Below, in pieces: positions 1 through 9,101 of a stretch of DNA of 64,000 nt (position 1 is the stretch's first letter; each line of letters begins with the position of its first letter). The notes beneath the pieces were generated by a model. The model was not told the origin of the DNA and searched no databases. It was given only the letters and a program-made list of their open reading frames with translations. This stretch comes from a virus, in the IMG/VR virus record IMGVR_UViG_3300012582_000004, positions 1-64,000 of that record. The stretch is one strand, 5' to 3'. Position numbers and translations under genes: made by a program.

Positions 1-2192
1 GCACCATTAATAACATTTGAATTTGCATTTACTCTTACATCGGTATAATAAAAGTTAGTTCCTTCATTAATATTAGATGTTGTTAAAGTGAAATTAGTAC
101 CACTAGAACCATTTATTGTAATAGTATTTATTTTATTATTGAATGTGTTCCAATCTGTAGAAGTTAAATAACCACCAGATGTAGAAGTTGATTGAAAAAT
201 TGATATAACACCAGTTGAGTTATTATAACTTAATGGATTAGTTGCACTTATAGAAGATCTAGCTCTACTATCCAAATAGTAAAAATTAGTTCCTTCTGTT
301 ATGTTAGATGTAGTTAATGTTATTGTTGTTCCAGTTAAACCATTAACATTTTTTATATATCCTGATGTATTGTGATTTCCCCACGAATAAGCAGTAACAC
401 CATTTATAACATTAGTGTTTGCGCTAACTCTAACATCAGTATAGTAGAAGTTAGTACCTCCTTCTAGTATATTATCAGTTGTTAAATTAAAATTAGTACC
501 GTTAGACCCATTTATTGTAATACTTGTTTCTGTTATGTCAGATAGCATTGCAAATGTTTGATTTGACGATTTATCTGGAAATTGCACTATATATTCAGCG
601 GTAACATCATCATTTTTTATATAAGTGTTAAGTAATGTGTTACCATTAGTTTGTAAATAAACACCCGATAAATTATCTAGTCCTAAAGTTAATAATTGAT
701 CTGTCGATGATTCAATTTTAAATCCACCATAATTATAAAACGATGCTGTTGTTCTAAATGCTGATAAAGGACTGTATGAATTTAGAACAACATTAGGAAA
801 TAAGTTTATAGAACCTAATCCACCGTCACCAAGTGATACTCTGTGAAGAAAAACACCATTTTCATAATCTAAACCCACATCACCATCTTTTTTATAAAAT
901 ACTCTATCATTTACATTGTATGATAAATCACCATCAAAATCAGTGATATTATTTACTCTAAGTAATGAATTGGTGTTAATATCAATATTACCAAACATAA
1001 TACCACCCGATAATGGAAGATAAGTTGATAAATCGGATAACATCGCAAAAGTACCACCTGTACCATTTTTATTAGGAAATAAAAAAGTATCATTTGATAC
1101 AACATTAGAAGTATTGAGCCAAATTTGAGAACCATTATTATTTGTGCTATTAATACCAATACCCAGTAAAGAATCTAAATATATTTTAGCAGTATTATTA
1201 TCAGAATCTATAGTATACCAATTAGAAGAACCGCTACTAGTAGAATTTAAACCAAAGAAAACTTCTGTATTAGATGAAGATGTACTAATTAAATTTATAA
1301 ATTGTCTATTTATTGATTGAATATTAGTAGAACCATATCCAATAAAAGCTACATTTGTTATAGAATTATTTCCCATATTCCAATTTCCTGTCGCTGGTCC
1401 ATAAGAACCATCAGCTTTCCAATTACCACCAGTTAAATCAGATAACATAGCGAAAGTTTGTATTCCATTTTTTGATGGTAAATTATAAATTGTACCATCA
1501 ATAACATTAGTTCCTCTTATGTAAGCTGCACCACTATTAATATCTGTAAATTTTATACCACCATTTATTAATAATTCAAATTTATTTTTATTACCTAAAG
1601 AATTTCTAGTTATAACTTTAAAACCATCTATTACATTACCCGATACTACTGTACTAACATTACCTGATAATTCGATGACATTAAAAGAAAAACTATCAAC
1701 ACTATAATTAAGTGTACTGATAGTAGAATTATCGGTATTGGAAATTGATAAATTTGTATTAATATTTTGAATAGATGTTAATTGTGTAATGTTATTGAGA
1801 TTCATATCAATATCACCAAACATTATACCACCAGATGTAGATAAATAACCAGAACTACTTCCACCTAAATCTATTATAGTATTAACTATTTCAGTAACAT
1901 CTTCTACAAAATCATGTTGTTTTTTATTATTAATATTTTGTCTAATTTTAGCAAATTCTACATTTAATATACTAAGTACTTGAACTGCTTCAATTCTAGT
2001 AGAGAAATCTAAAACTATATCAGATAAATCACCCTCTGTTCTGATAATAACTCTATTATCGCTTACAAAAAAGGTAGTTTCACTATTATTGTAAATAGTA
2101 TATTTTATGTTATTTTTAATATCCCTTATTTTAATGGATGTTGAATCATTCGTTGTAGGGACATAAAAGTTTGATTTACTATAATTAGCCAT
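1..2192 (-). CDS. Tail-fibre-like structural protein (partial, C-terminus outside window)
   Basis: An open frame runs from the ATG at 2192 to the window edge, about 730 residues without a stop, so the C-terminus lies upstream of position 1. The protein is rich in Ser, Thr, Asn and Gly and built from repeats. FAMLSD occurs three times and SGGIMFG twice. Near the edge, motifs such as EGTNFYYTDVRV and SWGNHNTSGY recur, which are typical of long phage fibre and appendage proteins. No chaperone or peptidase domain is visible in the part present. It is divergent from the plus-strand gene at 2299, with the promoter region between them. Fibre role is inferred from composition and repeats; the receptor is unknown. 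Confidence 0.8.
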   Translation of the reverse strand, partial: MANYSKSNFYVPTTNDSTSIKIRDIKNNIKYTIYNNSETTFFVSDNRVIIRTEGDLSDIVLDFSTRIEAVQVLSILNVEFAKIRQNINNKKQHDFVEDVTEIVNTIIDLGGSSSGYLSTSGGIMFGDIDMNLNNITQLTSIQNINTNLSISNTDNSTISTLNYSVDSFSFNVIELSGNVSTVVSGNVIDGFKVITRNSLGNKNKFELLINGGIKFTDINSGAAYIRGTNVIDGTIYNLPSKNGIQTFAMLSDLTGGNWKADGSYGPATGNWNMGNNSITNVAFIGYGSTNIQSINRQFINLISTSSSNTEVFFGLNSTSSGSSNWYTIDSDNNTAKIYLDSLLGIGINSTNNNGSQIWLNTSNVVSNDTFLFPNKNGTGGTFAMLSDLSTYLPLSGGIMFGNIDINTNSLLRVNNITDFDGDLSYNVNDRVFYKKDGDVGLDYENGVFLHRVSLGDGGLGSINLFPNVVLNSYSPLSAFRTTASFYNYGGFKIESSTDQLLTLGLDNLSGVYLQTNGNTLLNTYIKNDDVTAEYIVQFPDKSSNQTFAMLSDITETSITINGSNGTNFNLTTDNILEGGTNFYYTDVRVSANTNVINGVTAYSWGNHNTSGYIKNVNGLTGTTITLTTSNITEGTNFYYLDSRARSSISATNPLSYNNSTGVISIFQSTSTSGGYLTSTDWNTFNNKINTITINGSSGTNFTLTTSNINEGTNFYYTDVRVNANSNVING

Positions 2193-2236
2193 TTTAGCTT
2201 CATTATTTTCTTTATATATTATTTTTTATAAATTAA

Positions 2237-2268
2237 TTTGGAGATAATGTTAATTTATTGTATATTTG
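2237..2268 (+). promoter_or_regulatory. Bacteroidetes-type sigma promoter
   Basis: TTTG at 2237-2240, 20 bases, then TATATTTG at 2261-2268, matching the TTTG / TAnnTTTG consensus of Bacteroidetes housekeeping promoters. It lies about 30 bases before the gene at 2299. Confidence 0.7.
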
Positions 2269-2298
2269 AGCAAATTATACCAATAAAGTAAAAATATA

Positions 2299-2865
2299 AT
2301 GGAATCAACACTAACTCAAGAACAGAGAGATAAGCTTTCAACTTTAAGATTTGATGCAGATAAAGAATTGGTAGAAGCTGTTAAAAATGCTAAAAATAGA
2401 CTCAAGCCTAAGCCTTTGCTCATAAAAAGATATAATATTGGTGACAAAATTACAATAATCAATTCTAAAGAGAATGGTACTATTACTAAAGTGATAGAAA
2501 ATAATAAGTATGAAATAACTACTACAACTAAACAGGTAGTAACTAAATATCATAATAATTTAAGGCGTAGAGTTGTTATAGATTATTCTGATGTTAATAT
2601 ACCAGATGAATTGAAAAAAATTAACGATAATAGACTTTTAGACATTTTAAAAAGATGTCGATTTAAAGGACATCCTAAATTTAGTTTAATTGAAATTAAA
2701 GCTGAATTATTACATCGAGGGCATGTAAAAAGAAAATCTGAGAAATTGGAAGATAAAAAACAAGAGAAAATTAATAAATTAAAAGCAATCGTTAAGAAAC
2801 AAAAAAAAGCAGGTAAAACTGATACTAAACAAATTCAAGAATTAAAAAAAATGTTAGATAAGTAA
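2299..2865 (+). CDS. Basic protein with SH3/KOW-like segment
   Basis: 188 residues, not assignable to a named family. Residues about 45-72 (YNIGDKITIINSKENGTITK onward) look like an SH3 or KOW-type beta barrel, and the last 50 residues are a Lys/Glu-rich helix that could form a coiled coil or bind nucleic acid. First gene after the promoter at 2237. The next gene starts 1 base after the stop. Confidence 0.75.
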   Translation: MESTLTQEQRDKLSTLRFDADKELVEAVKNAKNRLKPKPLLIKRYNIGDKITIINSKENGTITKVIENNKYEITTTTKQVVTKYHNNLRRRVVIDYSDVNIPDELKKINDNRLLDILKRCRFKGHPKFSLIEIKAELLHRGHVKRKSEKLEDKKQEKINKLKAIVKKQKKAGKTDTKQIQELKKMLDK

Positions 2866-2866
2866 T

Positions 2867-3007
2867 ATGAAAACAAATTTAATTGTTGCCTCTGTTTGGA
2901 TAGGAATAAATACGATAGCATATTTATTTGGTGGTTTGTTTGCAACTATAGTTGCTACATATACATGTATGGTAATTCTTTGGATTTTTAGAAATAAAAT
3001 TAAATAA
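2867..3007 (+). CDS. Small two-helix membrane protein, 46 aa
   Basis: ATG at 2867, stop TAA at 3005-3007, 46 residues. Two hydrophobic stretches (about residues 5-20 and 23-40) are followed by a basic tail (FRNKIK). It fits exactly between the genes at 2299 and 3009 with 1-base gaps, which supports it as real. Function unknown; it may act with the membrane protease that follows. Confidence 0.65.
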   Translation: MKTNLIVASVWIGINTIAYLFGGLFATIVATYTCMVILWIFRNKIK

Positions 3008-3008
3008 T

Positions 3009-3644
3009 ATGAATGTTTTTTACATTATAATATCAGGAATTATTTACGGTTTAATAAGCTATTCAGCTTTTTCGTATTTAATGTTTCCTGTAGAAATGTT
3101 ATGTACATTTTTACATGAGTTTGGCCATGCTATATTCTGTGAATTGAGTGGTGGTGATGTTGAGTCGTTATGTGTAAATACAGACGGTAGTGGCGTTACT
3201 TATTGTAGAGGCGGTAGTAACGGATTAACTACAATAGGTGGGTATGTAGGTAGTGCGATATTTGGAAATGTAATGTTATATTTATCATCAAGAGACAAAT
3301 ATGGAATTACATTAAAAATTCTATCAGCATTAATGATTATTTCATCTTTAATATGGTTCAGTAATATCACTACGTCATTTATTTTAATTGTATTCGGGAT
3401 AATTTTATTTTTATTATCAAGAACAAAACTTAAAAGTTTCACATTAGCTTTTTTAGGAGTAGCATCAATAATTTATATTATTCAAGACTTCAATGTTGGA
3501 CCAACTTCTGATTTACAATCATATGAAAAATTAGTTGGTATATTTCCTACATTATGGTGGATGTATATTTGGTTAGGTATGGTTATTACTATAACATCAA
3601 TCACATTTTATTTAATATTTAAATCTAAAAAATCATGGGCTTAA
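3009..3644 (+). CDS. M50-like membrane zinc metalloprotease
   Basis: 211 residues with five or six hydrophobic segments. HEFGH at residues 36-40 is the HExxH zinc site inside a membrane helix, as in the M50/M50B peptidases that cut within membranes. The second canonical M50 motif (NxxPxxxxDG) is not seen, which fits the short M50B-type relatives. The substrate is unknown. Cotranscribed with small membrane proteins on both sides and overlapping the next gene by 10 bases, which suggests a membrane-associated cassette. Family likely; protease activity inferred. Confidence 0.65.
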   Translation: MNVFYIIISGIIYGLISYSAFSYLMFPVEMLCTFLHEFGHAIFCELSGGDVESLCVNTDGSGVTYCRGGSNGLTTIGGYVGSAIFGNVMLYLSSRDKYGITLKILSALMIISSLIWFSNITTSFILIVFGIILFLLSRTKLKSFTLAFLGVASIIYIIQDFNVGPTSDLQSYEKLVGIFPTLWWMYIWLGMVITITSITFYLIFKSKKSWA

Positions 3645-4009
3645 TTAATAAAACAATGAATAATGTTTCAGAAAGAAAACGAAGAATTTATAATTTAAAT
3701 TCTAAATTACCAAGAAAAGGAACTATAAAAAAGACAATTTTTAGTATTTTATTTATAGCCTATGCATATTTAAATTATAAAGCAATAAGTTCATTACCAG
3801 TTAGTTTTTTCGATTATATGAGTATGTCTATATCAGAAGCTAATTCTATTGGTATATCAACAATGTTTTATAATTGTTATATACTTTTATATGTGTGTAA
3901 TACTTTAGTAATAGTGGCATTAGTTGTATTATTCATAATAAATGGTAAACCACTTATCGAAAAGTGTGAATTATATTTAAAAAAGGCGTGGAATATTTTC
4001 CCTGATTAA
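3635..4009 (+). CDS. Small membrane protein
   Basis: 124 residues. A basic N-terminus (about 30 residues) is followed by two hydrophobic helices (about 32-50 and 85-108). The start overlaps the end of the M50-like gene by 10 bases, so the two are probably translationally coupled. No recognised family. Confidence 0.7.
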   Translation: MGLINKTMNNVSERKRRIYNLNSKLPRKGTIKKTIFSILFIAYAYLNYKAISSLPVSFFDYMSMSISEANSIGISTMFYNCYILLYVCNTLVIVALVVLFIINGKPLIEKCELYLKKAWNIFPD

Positions 4010-4130
4010 AAAATTATTTGAAATTATATAACCTTTTTTGGGAACATACGTTATAAGATATATAAACAAAACAAATACAAAAATGACATAGATTACAAAA
4101 CAACCTATTGAAAGCGACATAAGACTAGTC

Positions 4131-4505
4131 GTGATAACACGAGAAAATATTTCTCCTGGATATCAATTAACACAGTCCATACATTCTATTGTTGAATTTA
4201 TTTTTGAACACCCTGTTCTTGCACAGCAATGGAAAAAGGAATCTAACGCAATTATAAGTCTATCTGTTCCCACAGAAGACGTGTTAGTAGGATTATTCAA
4301 ACAACTTAAATCCAAAGGATATTACGTTTCAGAATTTTATGAACCTGATATAAATAATCAGCTTACGGCTATTTGTGTCTATGCTACACCAGAAGTCCGT
4401 AAAGAACTCTACCATTTACCTTTAACTTTGAAAAATTATAAAAAAAGTAAATCTTTGAATGGCGAAGCTATATCTAAAAATCAATGTGCAAAAACTATAA
4501 ACTAA
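4131..4505 (+). CDS. PTH2-like peptidyl-tRNA hydrolase
   Basis: The product resembles PTH2-type peptidyl-tRNA hydrolases, which recycle peptidyl-tRNA dropped from ribosomes. SPGYQLTQSIHSIVEF (near residue 8) matches the conserved Q/H helix, LSVPTEDVLVGLF the central strand and helix, and FYEPDINNQLTAICVY the ExD...LTA strand. The first ATG-like start is GTG at 4131, but frame upstream of it reads DIRLVVITRE, the expected first beta strand, back to a TAG at 4089. The true start is therefore probably a rarer codon (ATT 4092 or ATA nearby). It fits a phage that carries tRNAs and LysRS. Family moderately sure. Confidence 0.6.
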   Translation: MITRENISPGYQLTQSIHSIVEFIFEHPVLAQQWKKESNAIISLSVPTEDVLVGLFKQLKSKGYYVSEFYEPDINNQLTAICVYATPEVRKELYHLPLTLKNYKKSKSLNGEAISKNQCAKTIN

Positions 4506-4513
4506 AAAATAAT

Positions 4514-4987
4514 ATGAAAACTATGACAAAAACAACAACTTATGTTTATAATTCAGGAGAATTGGCAAACAAAATTACAGAAACAGTATCTAAAATTGAT
4601 ACTTTTATTAAAGAAAATAACTTTCAAGTTACAGGTGATTTATCAATAATCACAAAGGCTTCATCCAAAGGAATTTTCGGTTTATATACACAATCTAATT
4701 TAGAAAAAGGGATATCTACTCTATCTAAAAATGGATTAAAGAAAGTTAACCGTGCTATACAAAAAATTGAAATACATAATACTATGAGAACTTCAAATTT
4801 ATTCTTACATTATGTTATGAAGCAAATTCTTAAATCTGATGAAAGAATTAAAATTTCTTCATCTGCTAAAGAGCATGCTATTCAAACTAAGAGGGATGCT
4901 TGGAAGAAAGCACATTTGTTAGCAATGCAACTTCTTATTGATTATAAAGAAGAAAAAGGTGATTTTTATAAAAGGGTGAAGATTTAA
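4514..4987 (+). CDS. Hypothetical protein
   Basis: 157 residues from the ATG at 4514. An upstream in-frame ATG at 4484 would overlap the previous gene by 22 bases and is less likely. Mostly helical, with Lys-rich segments and no recognised motif. Its stop codon lies in the loop of the terminator hairpin at 4975. Confidence 0.65.
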   Translation: MKTMTKTTTYVYNSGELANKITETVSKIDTFIKENNFQVTGDLSIITKASSKGIFGLYTQSNLEKGISTLSKNGLKKVNRAIQKIEIHNTMRTSNLFLHYVMKQILKSDERIKISSSAKEHAIQTKRDAWKKAHLLAMQLLIDYKEEKGDFYKRVKI

Positions 4988-4996
4988 TTCTTCACC
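4975..4996 (+). terminator. Hairpin terminator
   Basis: Perfect 8 bp stem GGTGAAGA / TCTTCACC with a 6-base loop, followed by an A/T-rich run. It overlaps the stop codon of the gene at 4514 and would end the 2237-4987 transcript. Confidence 0.55.
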
Positions 4997-5073
4997 TTAA
5001 ATATATTTTAATCAAATAATTTGTTTTTTTATGAAAAAATGATTATTTTTGAAAAAGTATCAAATTGGTGTCA

Positions 5074-5307
5074 ATGGCAATAATGGCAAAAAACGATGAT
5101 TTAACAGAAATTATAGAAAGTATTTTAAAGATATATTTTAAAATAAAAGTTGTAAAATGGTATGACGGAACATCGTTTTATGGAAGTATAAATGGGAAAA
5201 ACAGAGATTTTACAATTGAGTATGGTGCAAATGTAAACGCTAAGTATAAATTTCATTATATGGATGAACCATTTCACATAATTGTAAAAAAACCTAAGAA
5301 AAATTAG
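5074..5307 (+). CDS. Hypothetical protein
   Basis: 77 residues from the ATG at 5074; in-frame TTG 5065 and ATG 5083 are alternatives. Small alpha/beta protein with no recognised motif. It stands alone after the terminator at 4975. Confidence 0.55.
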   Translation: MAIMAKNDDLTEIIESILKIYFKIKVVKWYDGTSFYGSINGKNRDFTIEYGANVNAKYKFHYMDEPFHIIVKKPKKN

Positions 5308-5390
5308 AAAAAAATATATTTTCTTGCTTGTATTTATACATAATTATCATTATATTTACTTTTAATATATAAAAAAATTAATTCATTTAA

Positions 5391-5930
5391 ATGCAATACT
5401 TTAAGAAATTCGAAAATATCAATAAGAAGTGTTTGTTATTACACGGTTTAGGCTCTGTACCAAATTCTAATAGACAAAGAATGCTTGAAAAGTTAGGATA
5501 TGAAGTTATTCAAGAGCTTCATGATTATAAAGTAGAATGGAATAAAGATATGGGTGAATCATTCTTTAAAACACAGTTAGAAAAAGTTAAATATGTTGAT
5601 TTAATTATTGGTGTTTCTTTTGGAGGTTATATTGCATATCATTTATCAAAAGCTACAGGAATTTCTACTATTTTAATTAACCCAGCAATTGATAGAAGTA
5701 AAAGTCAAAGTGAAATAAAGGATTATATAATGAATTATACACCACAAGAATCAATATTTGAATTATTTTGTGGTGAAAACGATAAATCAGTTCCGATGCA
5801 ATATGCTATCGATTGGATGAGCAATCATAACGAAAATTATAAATTAGAAATCATAAAGAATATGGAACACCGAGTTCCTGATGAATTCTTTACAGAGATA
5901 CTTAAAAAAAGTAATTTTATAAATCAATAA
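5391..5930 (+). CDS. RBBP9/YqiA-like serine hydrolase, copy 1
   Basis: 179 residues. CLLLHGLGS near residue 15 is the oxyanion-hole strand, GVSFGGYIAYH near 78 is the GxSxGG nucleophile elbow, an acidic residue follows in GENDKSVP, and a His is present in NMEHRVPDEF. These are the triad elements of small alpha/beta hydrolases. The N-terminus (MQYFKKFENINK) is longer than in its tandem copy and weakly resembles the head-targeting tag discussed in the findings. An AATATATA element lies at 5364. Substrate unknown. Confidence 0.7.
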   Translation: MQYFKKFENINKKCLLLHGLGSVPNSNRQRMLEKLGYEVIQELHDYKVEWNKDMGESFFKTQLEKVKYVDLIIGVSFGGYIAYHLSKATGISTILINPAIDRSKSQSEIKDYIMNYTPQESIFELFCGENDKSVPMQYAIDWMSNHNENYKLEIIKNMEHRVPDEFFTEILKKSNFINQ

Positions 5931-5934
5931 CAAT

Positions 5935-6432
5935 ATGAAAAAAGCAATATATTATCCAGGATTGGGTAGTGGTGTAGAACCAGGAATGACTCAAATTTTA
6001 AAATATTTTGGTTATAAGCTTCGTCAAAAAGAGTTAGATTACTATGATATTTGGGATGAAGACAAAGGCAAGACTTTTATGGAAAAAGAGTTTGATAATG
6101 CTAAAGATGCTGATTTAATAGTTGGTATTTCTTTCGGTGGTTATGTTGCATATCATGTTGCTAAGGCAACGGGTAAAAAGTGTATTTTAATTAATCCTGC
6201 ATTGGATAGAAAGAAAACAAAAACAGGTATTTATGATTTTGATATGGATTATGAACCTAAAAAGTTCCCATTAAATGTTTATATCTCTAGATATGATGAA
6301 GTTGTACCACCAAAATATACAACTGATTATATTAAGGATAATGCTGTAGATTGTAAAGTTTATTTCATCGATGATATGGGACATGGCTCTTCTTATGAAC
6401 ATATTGTTGAAATTTTAAAACATGCGAAATAA
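5935..6432 (+). CDS. RBBP9/YqiA-like serine hydrolase, copy 2
   Basis: 165 residues, a tandem paralogue of the preceding gene. YYPGLGSG, GISFGGYVAYHVAKATGK, the acidic SRYDEVVPP segment and a terminal MGHGSS supply the same Ser-Asp-His set. It starts 4 bases after copy 1 stops, and its stop overlaps the next start (TAATG), so it belongs to one operon. Substrate unknown. Confidence 0.7.
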   Translation: MKKAIYYPGLGSGVEPGMTQILKYFGYKLRQKELDYYDIWDEDKGKTFMEKEFDNAKDADLIVGISFGGYVAYHVAKATGKKCILINPALDRKKTKTGIYDFDMDYEPKKFPLNVYISRYDEVVPPKYTTDYIKDNAVDCKVYFIDDMGHGSSYEHIVEILKHAK

Positions 6433-6683
6433 TGGATTTTAAAGTTGGTGATATTGTTAGATTGAAATCATATCTTACTGATAGAATCTATGATGCATTT
6501 AGATATCGTTATATTACAACAGATAATAAATTAAAAATTTATAATAGAACAGAATATAATAATTATAATATTATTAGTTTAGCGTTTGAAGGTGGGTGGG
6601 AAGAGGATACTTTTTCAAGTGAGTATTTTGAATTAGCAGTTAATAGAAAATCGAGAATAGAAAACTTATATAAAAATGAGTAA
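6432..6683 (+). CDS. Small SH3-like protein, copy 1
   Basis: 83 residues. It opens with DFKVGDIVRLKS, typical of SH3-like beta barrels, and contains EGGWEEDTFSSEYFEL, which is shared with the next gene. The pair is a tandem duplication. Binding partner unknown. Start codon shares one base with the previous stop. Confidence 0.65.
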   Translation: MDFKVGDIVRLKSYLTDRIYDAFRYRYITTDNKLKIYNRTEYNNYNIISLAFEGGWEEDTFSSEYFELAVNRKSRIENLYKNE

Positions 6684-6939
6684 GTTTAAAATAGGTGATA
6701 ATGTAAAATTGAAAAGCGATATAAAACACGACAAGGTTGATAAAATCTATATCGAATTTGAAAACATAAATATCAAAAGAGATATGACGTTTGTTGTTGT
6801 TAATGTATGTGATTCTGGTGGACTTGGTTTTGAAAATGGTTGGGAGGAAAGAACATTTAGAGAAGAATTTTTTGAGTTAACAACAGGAAAAAGAAAAGAA
6901 AGAATTAATAGTTTATTTAAAGAAGATTCAAATGATTGA
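6676..6939 (+). CDS. Small SH3-like protein, copy 2
   Basis: 87 residues, a paralogue of the preceding gene: FKIGDNVKLKSD at the start and ENGWEERTFREEFFEL in the second half. It overlaps both neighbours by 8 bases, so expression is coupled with the TatD gene downstream. Function unknown. Confidence 0.65.
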   Translation: MSKFKIGDNVKLKSDIKHDKVDKIYIEFENINIKRDMTFVVVNVCDSGGLGFENGWEERTFREEFFELTTGKRKERINSLFKEDSND

Positions 6940-7714
6940 TATTGGTATTAACTTATTTAAAGAGCATTTTAAAAATGATAAAGATGAAGTAATTGCTGAT
7001 GCAATTAAGAACGGTGTAAATCAAATTATACTAACAGGTACTATATTAGATAATAGTCAAGAGTCTGATAAATTTGCATCTAAATATCCTAATGTAGTAT
7101 TTTCTACAGCAGGAATTCATCCACATAGAGCAAGCAGTTTTAATGATAAAACTATTGATGCATTAAAAATATTACTAGCAAAAAAACATGTAATTTCGGT
7201 TGGAGAGTGTGGTTTAGATTTTAATAGAGATTTATCACCACGCCATATACAGGAGAAAGTATATGATGCTCAACTACAATTAGCAATTGAGGTAAAAAAA
7301 CCACTATTTTTACATGAGAGAGATGCGTTTAAAAGGTTTATAGACATTACAAAACAATACATTGGTAAATTACCCAATGGTGTCATTCATTGCTTCACAG
7401 GTACTACAGAAGAAGCTAAAACATATCTTGATATGGGTATGCACATTGGTATAACAGGTTCTATCAGTGATAAAAGATTTCCACAACTAATGGATATTGC
7501 AAAGTATATTCCAATGGATAGATTGATGATTGAAACCGATGCACCATATATGATGCCCCGTAATATGCCAAGAAAGGATATAAAAGTAGATAGAAGGAAT
7601 GAACCTGCATACCTCCCTTGGGTAGCACAATCAATTGCAGATGCAAAGGGAATATCAATTAAAGAAGTTGATGAAGGTACTACAGAAACTACTAAGAAAT
7701 TCTTTAATATATAA
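6932..7714 (+). CDS. tatD: TatD-family metal-dependent DNase
   Basis: 260 residues, the normal TatD length. It starts MIDIGINL, like TatD proper where the first metal His is replaced. Metal-site motifs follow in order: AGIHPH (about 60), GECGLDF (about 93), LHERDAF (about 129), HCFTG (about 152), ETDAPY (about 202) and RNEPAYLP. TatD enzymes are 3'-5' exonucleases on DNA or RNA acting in repair and DNA degradation. In a phage it could recycle host DNA. All key residues are present. Confidence 0.88.
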   Translation: MIDIGINLFKEHFKNDKDEVIADAIKNGVNQIILTGTILDNSQESDKFASKYPNVVFSTAGIHPHRASSFNDKTIDALKILLAKKHVISVGECGLDFNRDLSPRHIQEKVYDAQLQLAIEVKKPLFLHERDAFKRFIDITKQYIGKLPNGVIHCFTGTTEEAKTYLDMGMHIGITGSISDKRFPQLMDIAKYIPMDRLMIETDAPYMMPRNMPRKDIKVDRRNEPAYLPWVAQSIADAKGISIKEVDEGTTETTKKFFNI

Positions 7715-7720
7715 AATTTT

Positions 7721-8434
7721 ATGAAATTCCTAATTCAAACTATAGACAATCAAATAGTACATGACTTCGCGTTTACATTAATTGAAGCAATTAGATTCCA
7801 TAAATGGAAGGGTACTAATTATGAATATATTTTATCTGATACTATATCCGAATTAGATTGTATACCTATTGGTAGCGTAGAGTTTGTATCAGAATACATC
7901 AAAAAATACTATAATATTGATATAATACCTATTAATGTACCTTATGAATTAATGTTAAATCGTGAACTAACAGGTAGATACATTTATAATGGTGATCAAG
8001 ATTATACTTTCGATAAAAGAAAATTTGTCAAATCAAATGACAAAATTAAATCATTTACAGATATTATAGAACCAAATACCAAATTACCAGAAGGAAAATA
8101 TCAATTTTCAGAATTAATTCAGATAGAATCCGAATATAGATGTTTTGTTTATCAAAATAAATTAGTTGGTATTAAAAATTATTCTGGTGATTTTACTATT
8201 TTTCCTAATATTCATAGTATCAATAAAATGATAGAATCATTTAAAAAATTAGCACCAATTGCTTACACACTCGATGTAGGTATTTTGGATAATGATAATA
8301 CAGTTGTTATTGAAGTACACGATTTCTTTAGTTGTGGATTATACGGATTTAATGATTTAAGGATATTACCATTGATGTTTATTAGATGGTTTAATGATAA
8401 TGTTGTGAATAGAAGGAGGATGACAATATATTAA
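7721..8434 (+). CDS. ATP-grasp-like protein
   Basis: 237 residues. FVKSNDKIKSFT near 108, EYRCFVYQNKLVGIKNYSGD near 145 and LDVGILDNDNTVVIEVHDFF near 187 resemble the nucleotide-binding and catalytic strands of ATP-grasp ligases of the short phage type. Such enzymes join a carboxylate to an amine with ATP; no substrate can be proposed. Six bases after tatD, so probably the same transcript. Fold assignment moderate. Confidence 0.55.
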   Translation: MKFLIQTIDNQIVHDFAFTLIEAIRFHKWKGTNYEYILSDTISELDCIPIGSVEFVSEYIKKYYNIDIIPINVPYELMLNRELTGRYIYNGDQDYTFDKRKFVKSNDKIKSFTDIIEPNTKLPEGKYQFSELIQIESEYRCFVYQNKLVGIKNYSGDFTIFPNIHSINKMIESFKKLAPIAYTLDVGILDNDNTVVIEVHDFFSCGLYGFNDLRILPLMFIRWFNDNVVNRRRMTIY

Positions 8435-8468
8435 ATTGTTTCAGTAAAAATATTTTATACGAATATTT

Positions 8469-8795
8469 ATGAAAGATAGAATAGTAAAAATTACATTAGT
8501 TAATACATTAACTAATGATTATGAAAAAGAATATTTACTTAACGTAGAAGTAGAAAATTTCTTAGAAGAAAATGAATCCGAATTGGCAGATTTTATAGAC
8601 GATGAATTATGTTGGGATCAATATGGAATATACGAATATGATGGTTGTGCGGAAGATGATAATGGTAATTATGAAATAATTATTCAAGTTAATTTAGAGG
8701 AGAATGTGAATAAAACAAAAGAAGATATTAATAATATTTATATTATAATTGAAAGTAAAGTGGAAAAATATTTACAAGATAACGAAATGTTATAA
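8469..8795 (+). CDS. Hypothetical acidic protein
   Basis: 108 residues, strongly acidic (FLEENESELADFIDDELCWD), alpha/beta. No recognised family. It ends the run of close genes that begins at 5391. Confidence 0.6.
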   Translation: MKDRIVKITLVNTLTNDYEKEYLLNVEVENFLEENESELADFIDDELCWDQYGIYEYDGCAEDDNGNYEIIIQVNLEENVNKTKEDINNIYIIIESKVEKYLQDNEML

Positions 8796-8891
8796 AAAAA
8801 GGAAGTTTTAACTCACTTTTTAATTATTTTACTTATAAATAAAGGATAATCTTTTTGAAATATATAAGTTAAATCATAGTGGGTTATAGTT

Positions 8892-9101
8892 ATGAAATCT
8901 ATAAAATTTTCAAATGATAAAAGCCAAATTTCGTTAAAAATACAAAAAAGGTTCAAAAGAGATCACATATTATTAGTAATTGATAATTGTGCTAATGATG
9001 AAACTGATGATTGTGATGCTGAAGCTCTTCTTACAATAGAAGAAGCTAGAAAATTAATGGTAGAATTACAAAAAATTATTGATTTTAGTGAGTCTAATTA
9101 A
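8892..9101 (+). CDS. Hypothetical small protein
   Basis: 69 residues with a helix at the end (TIEEARKLMVELQKIID). No recognised family. Overlaps the next frame by about 14-23 bases. Confidence 0.55.
   Translation: MKSIKFSNDKSQISLKIQKRFKRDHILLVIDNCANDETDDCDAEALLTIEEARKLMVELQKIIDFSESN

Noticed and set aside
953-1159. 68-codon minus-strand frame
   Set aside because: It lies in another frame inside the long tail-fibre coding sequence and is Leu/Ile-rich nonsense.
4083-4091. Genetic code change with TAG read as an amino acid
   Set aside because: TAG ends other genes here, directly before a terminator at 38477 and in an overlapping gene pair at 53593, so it is a normal stop.
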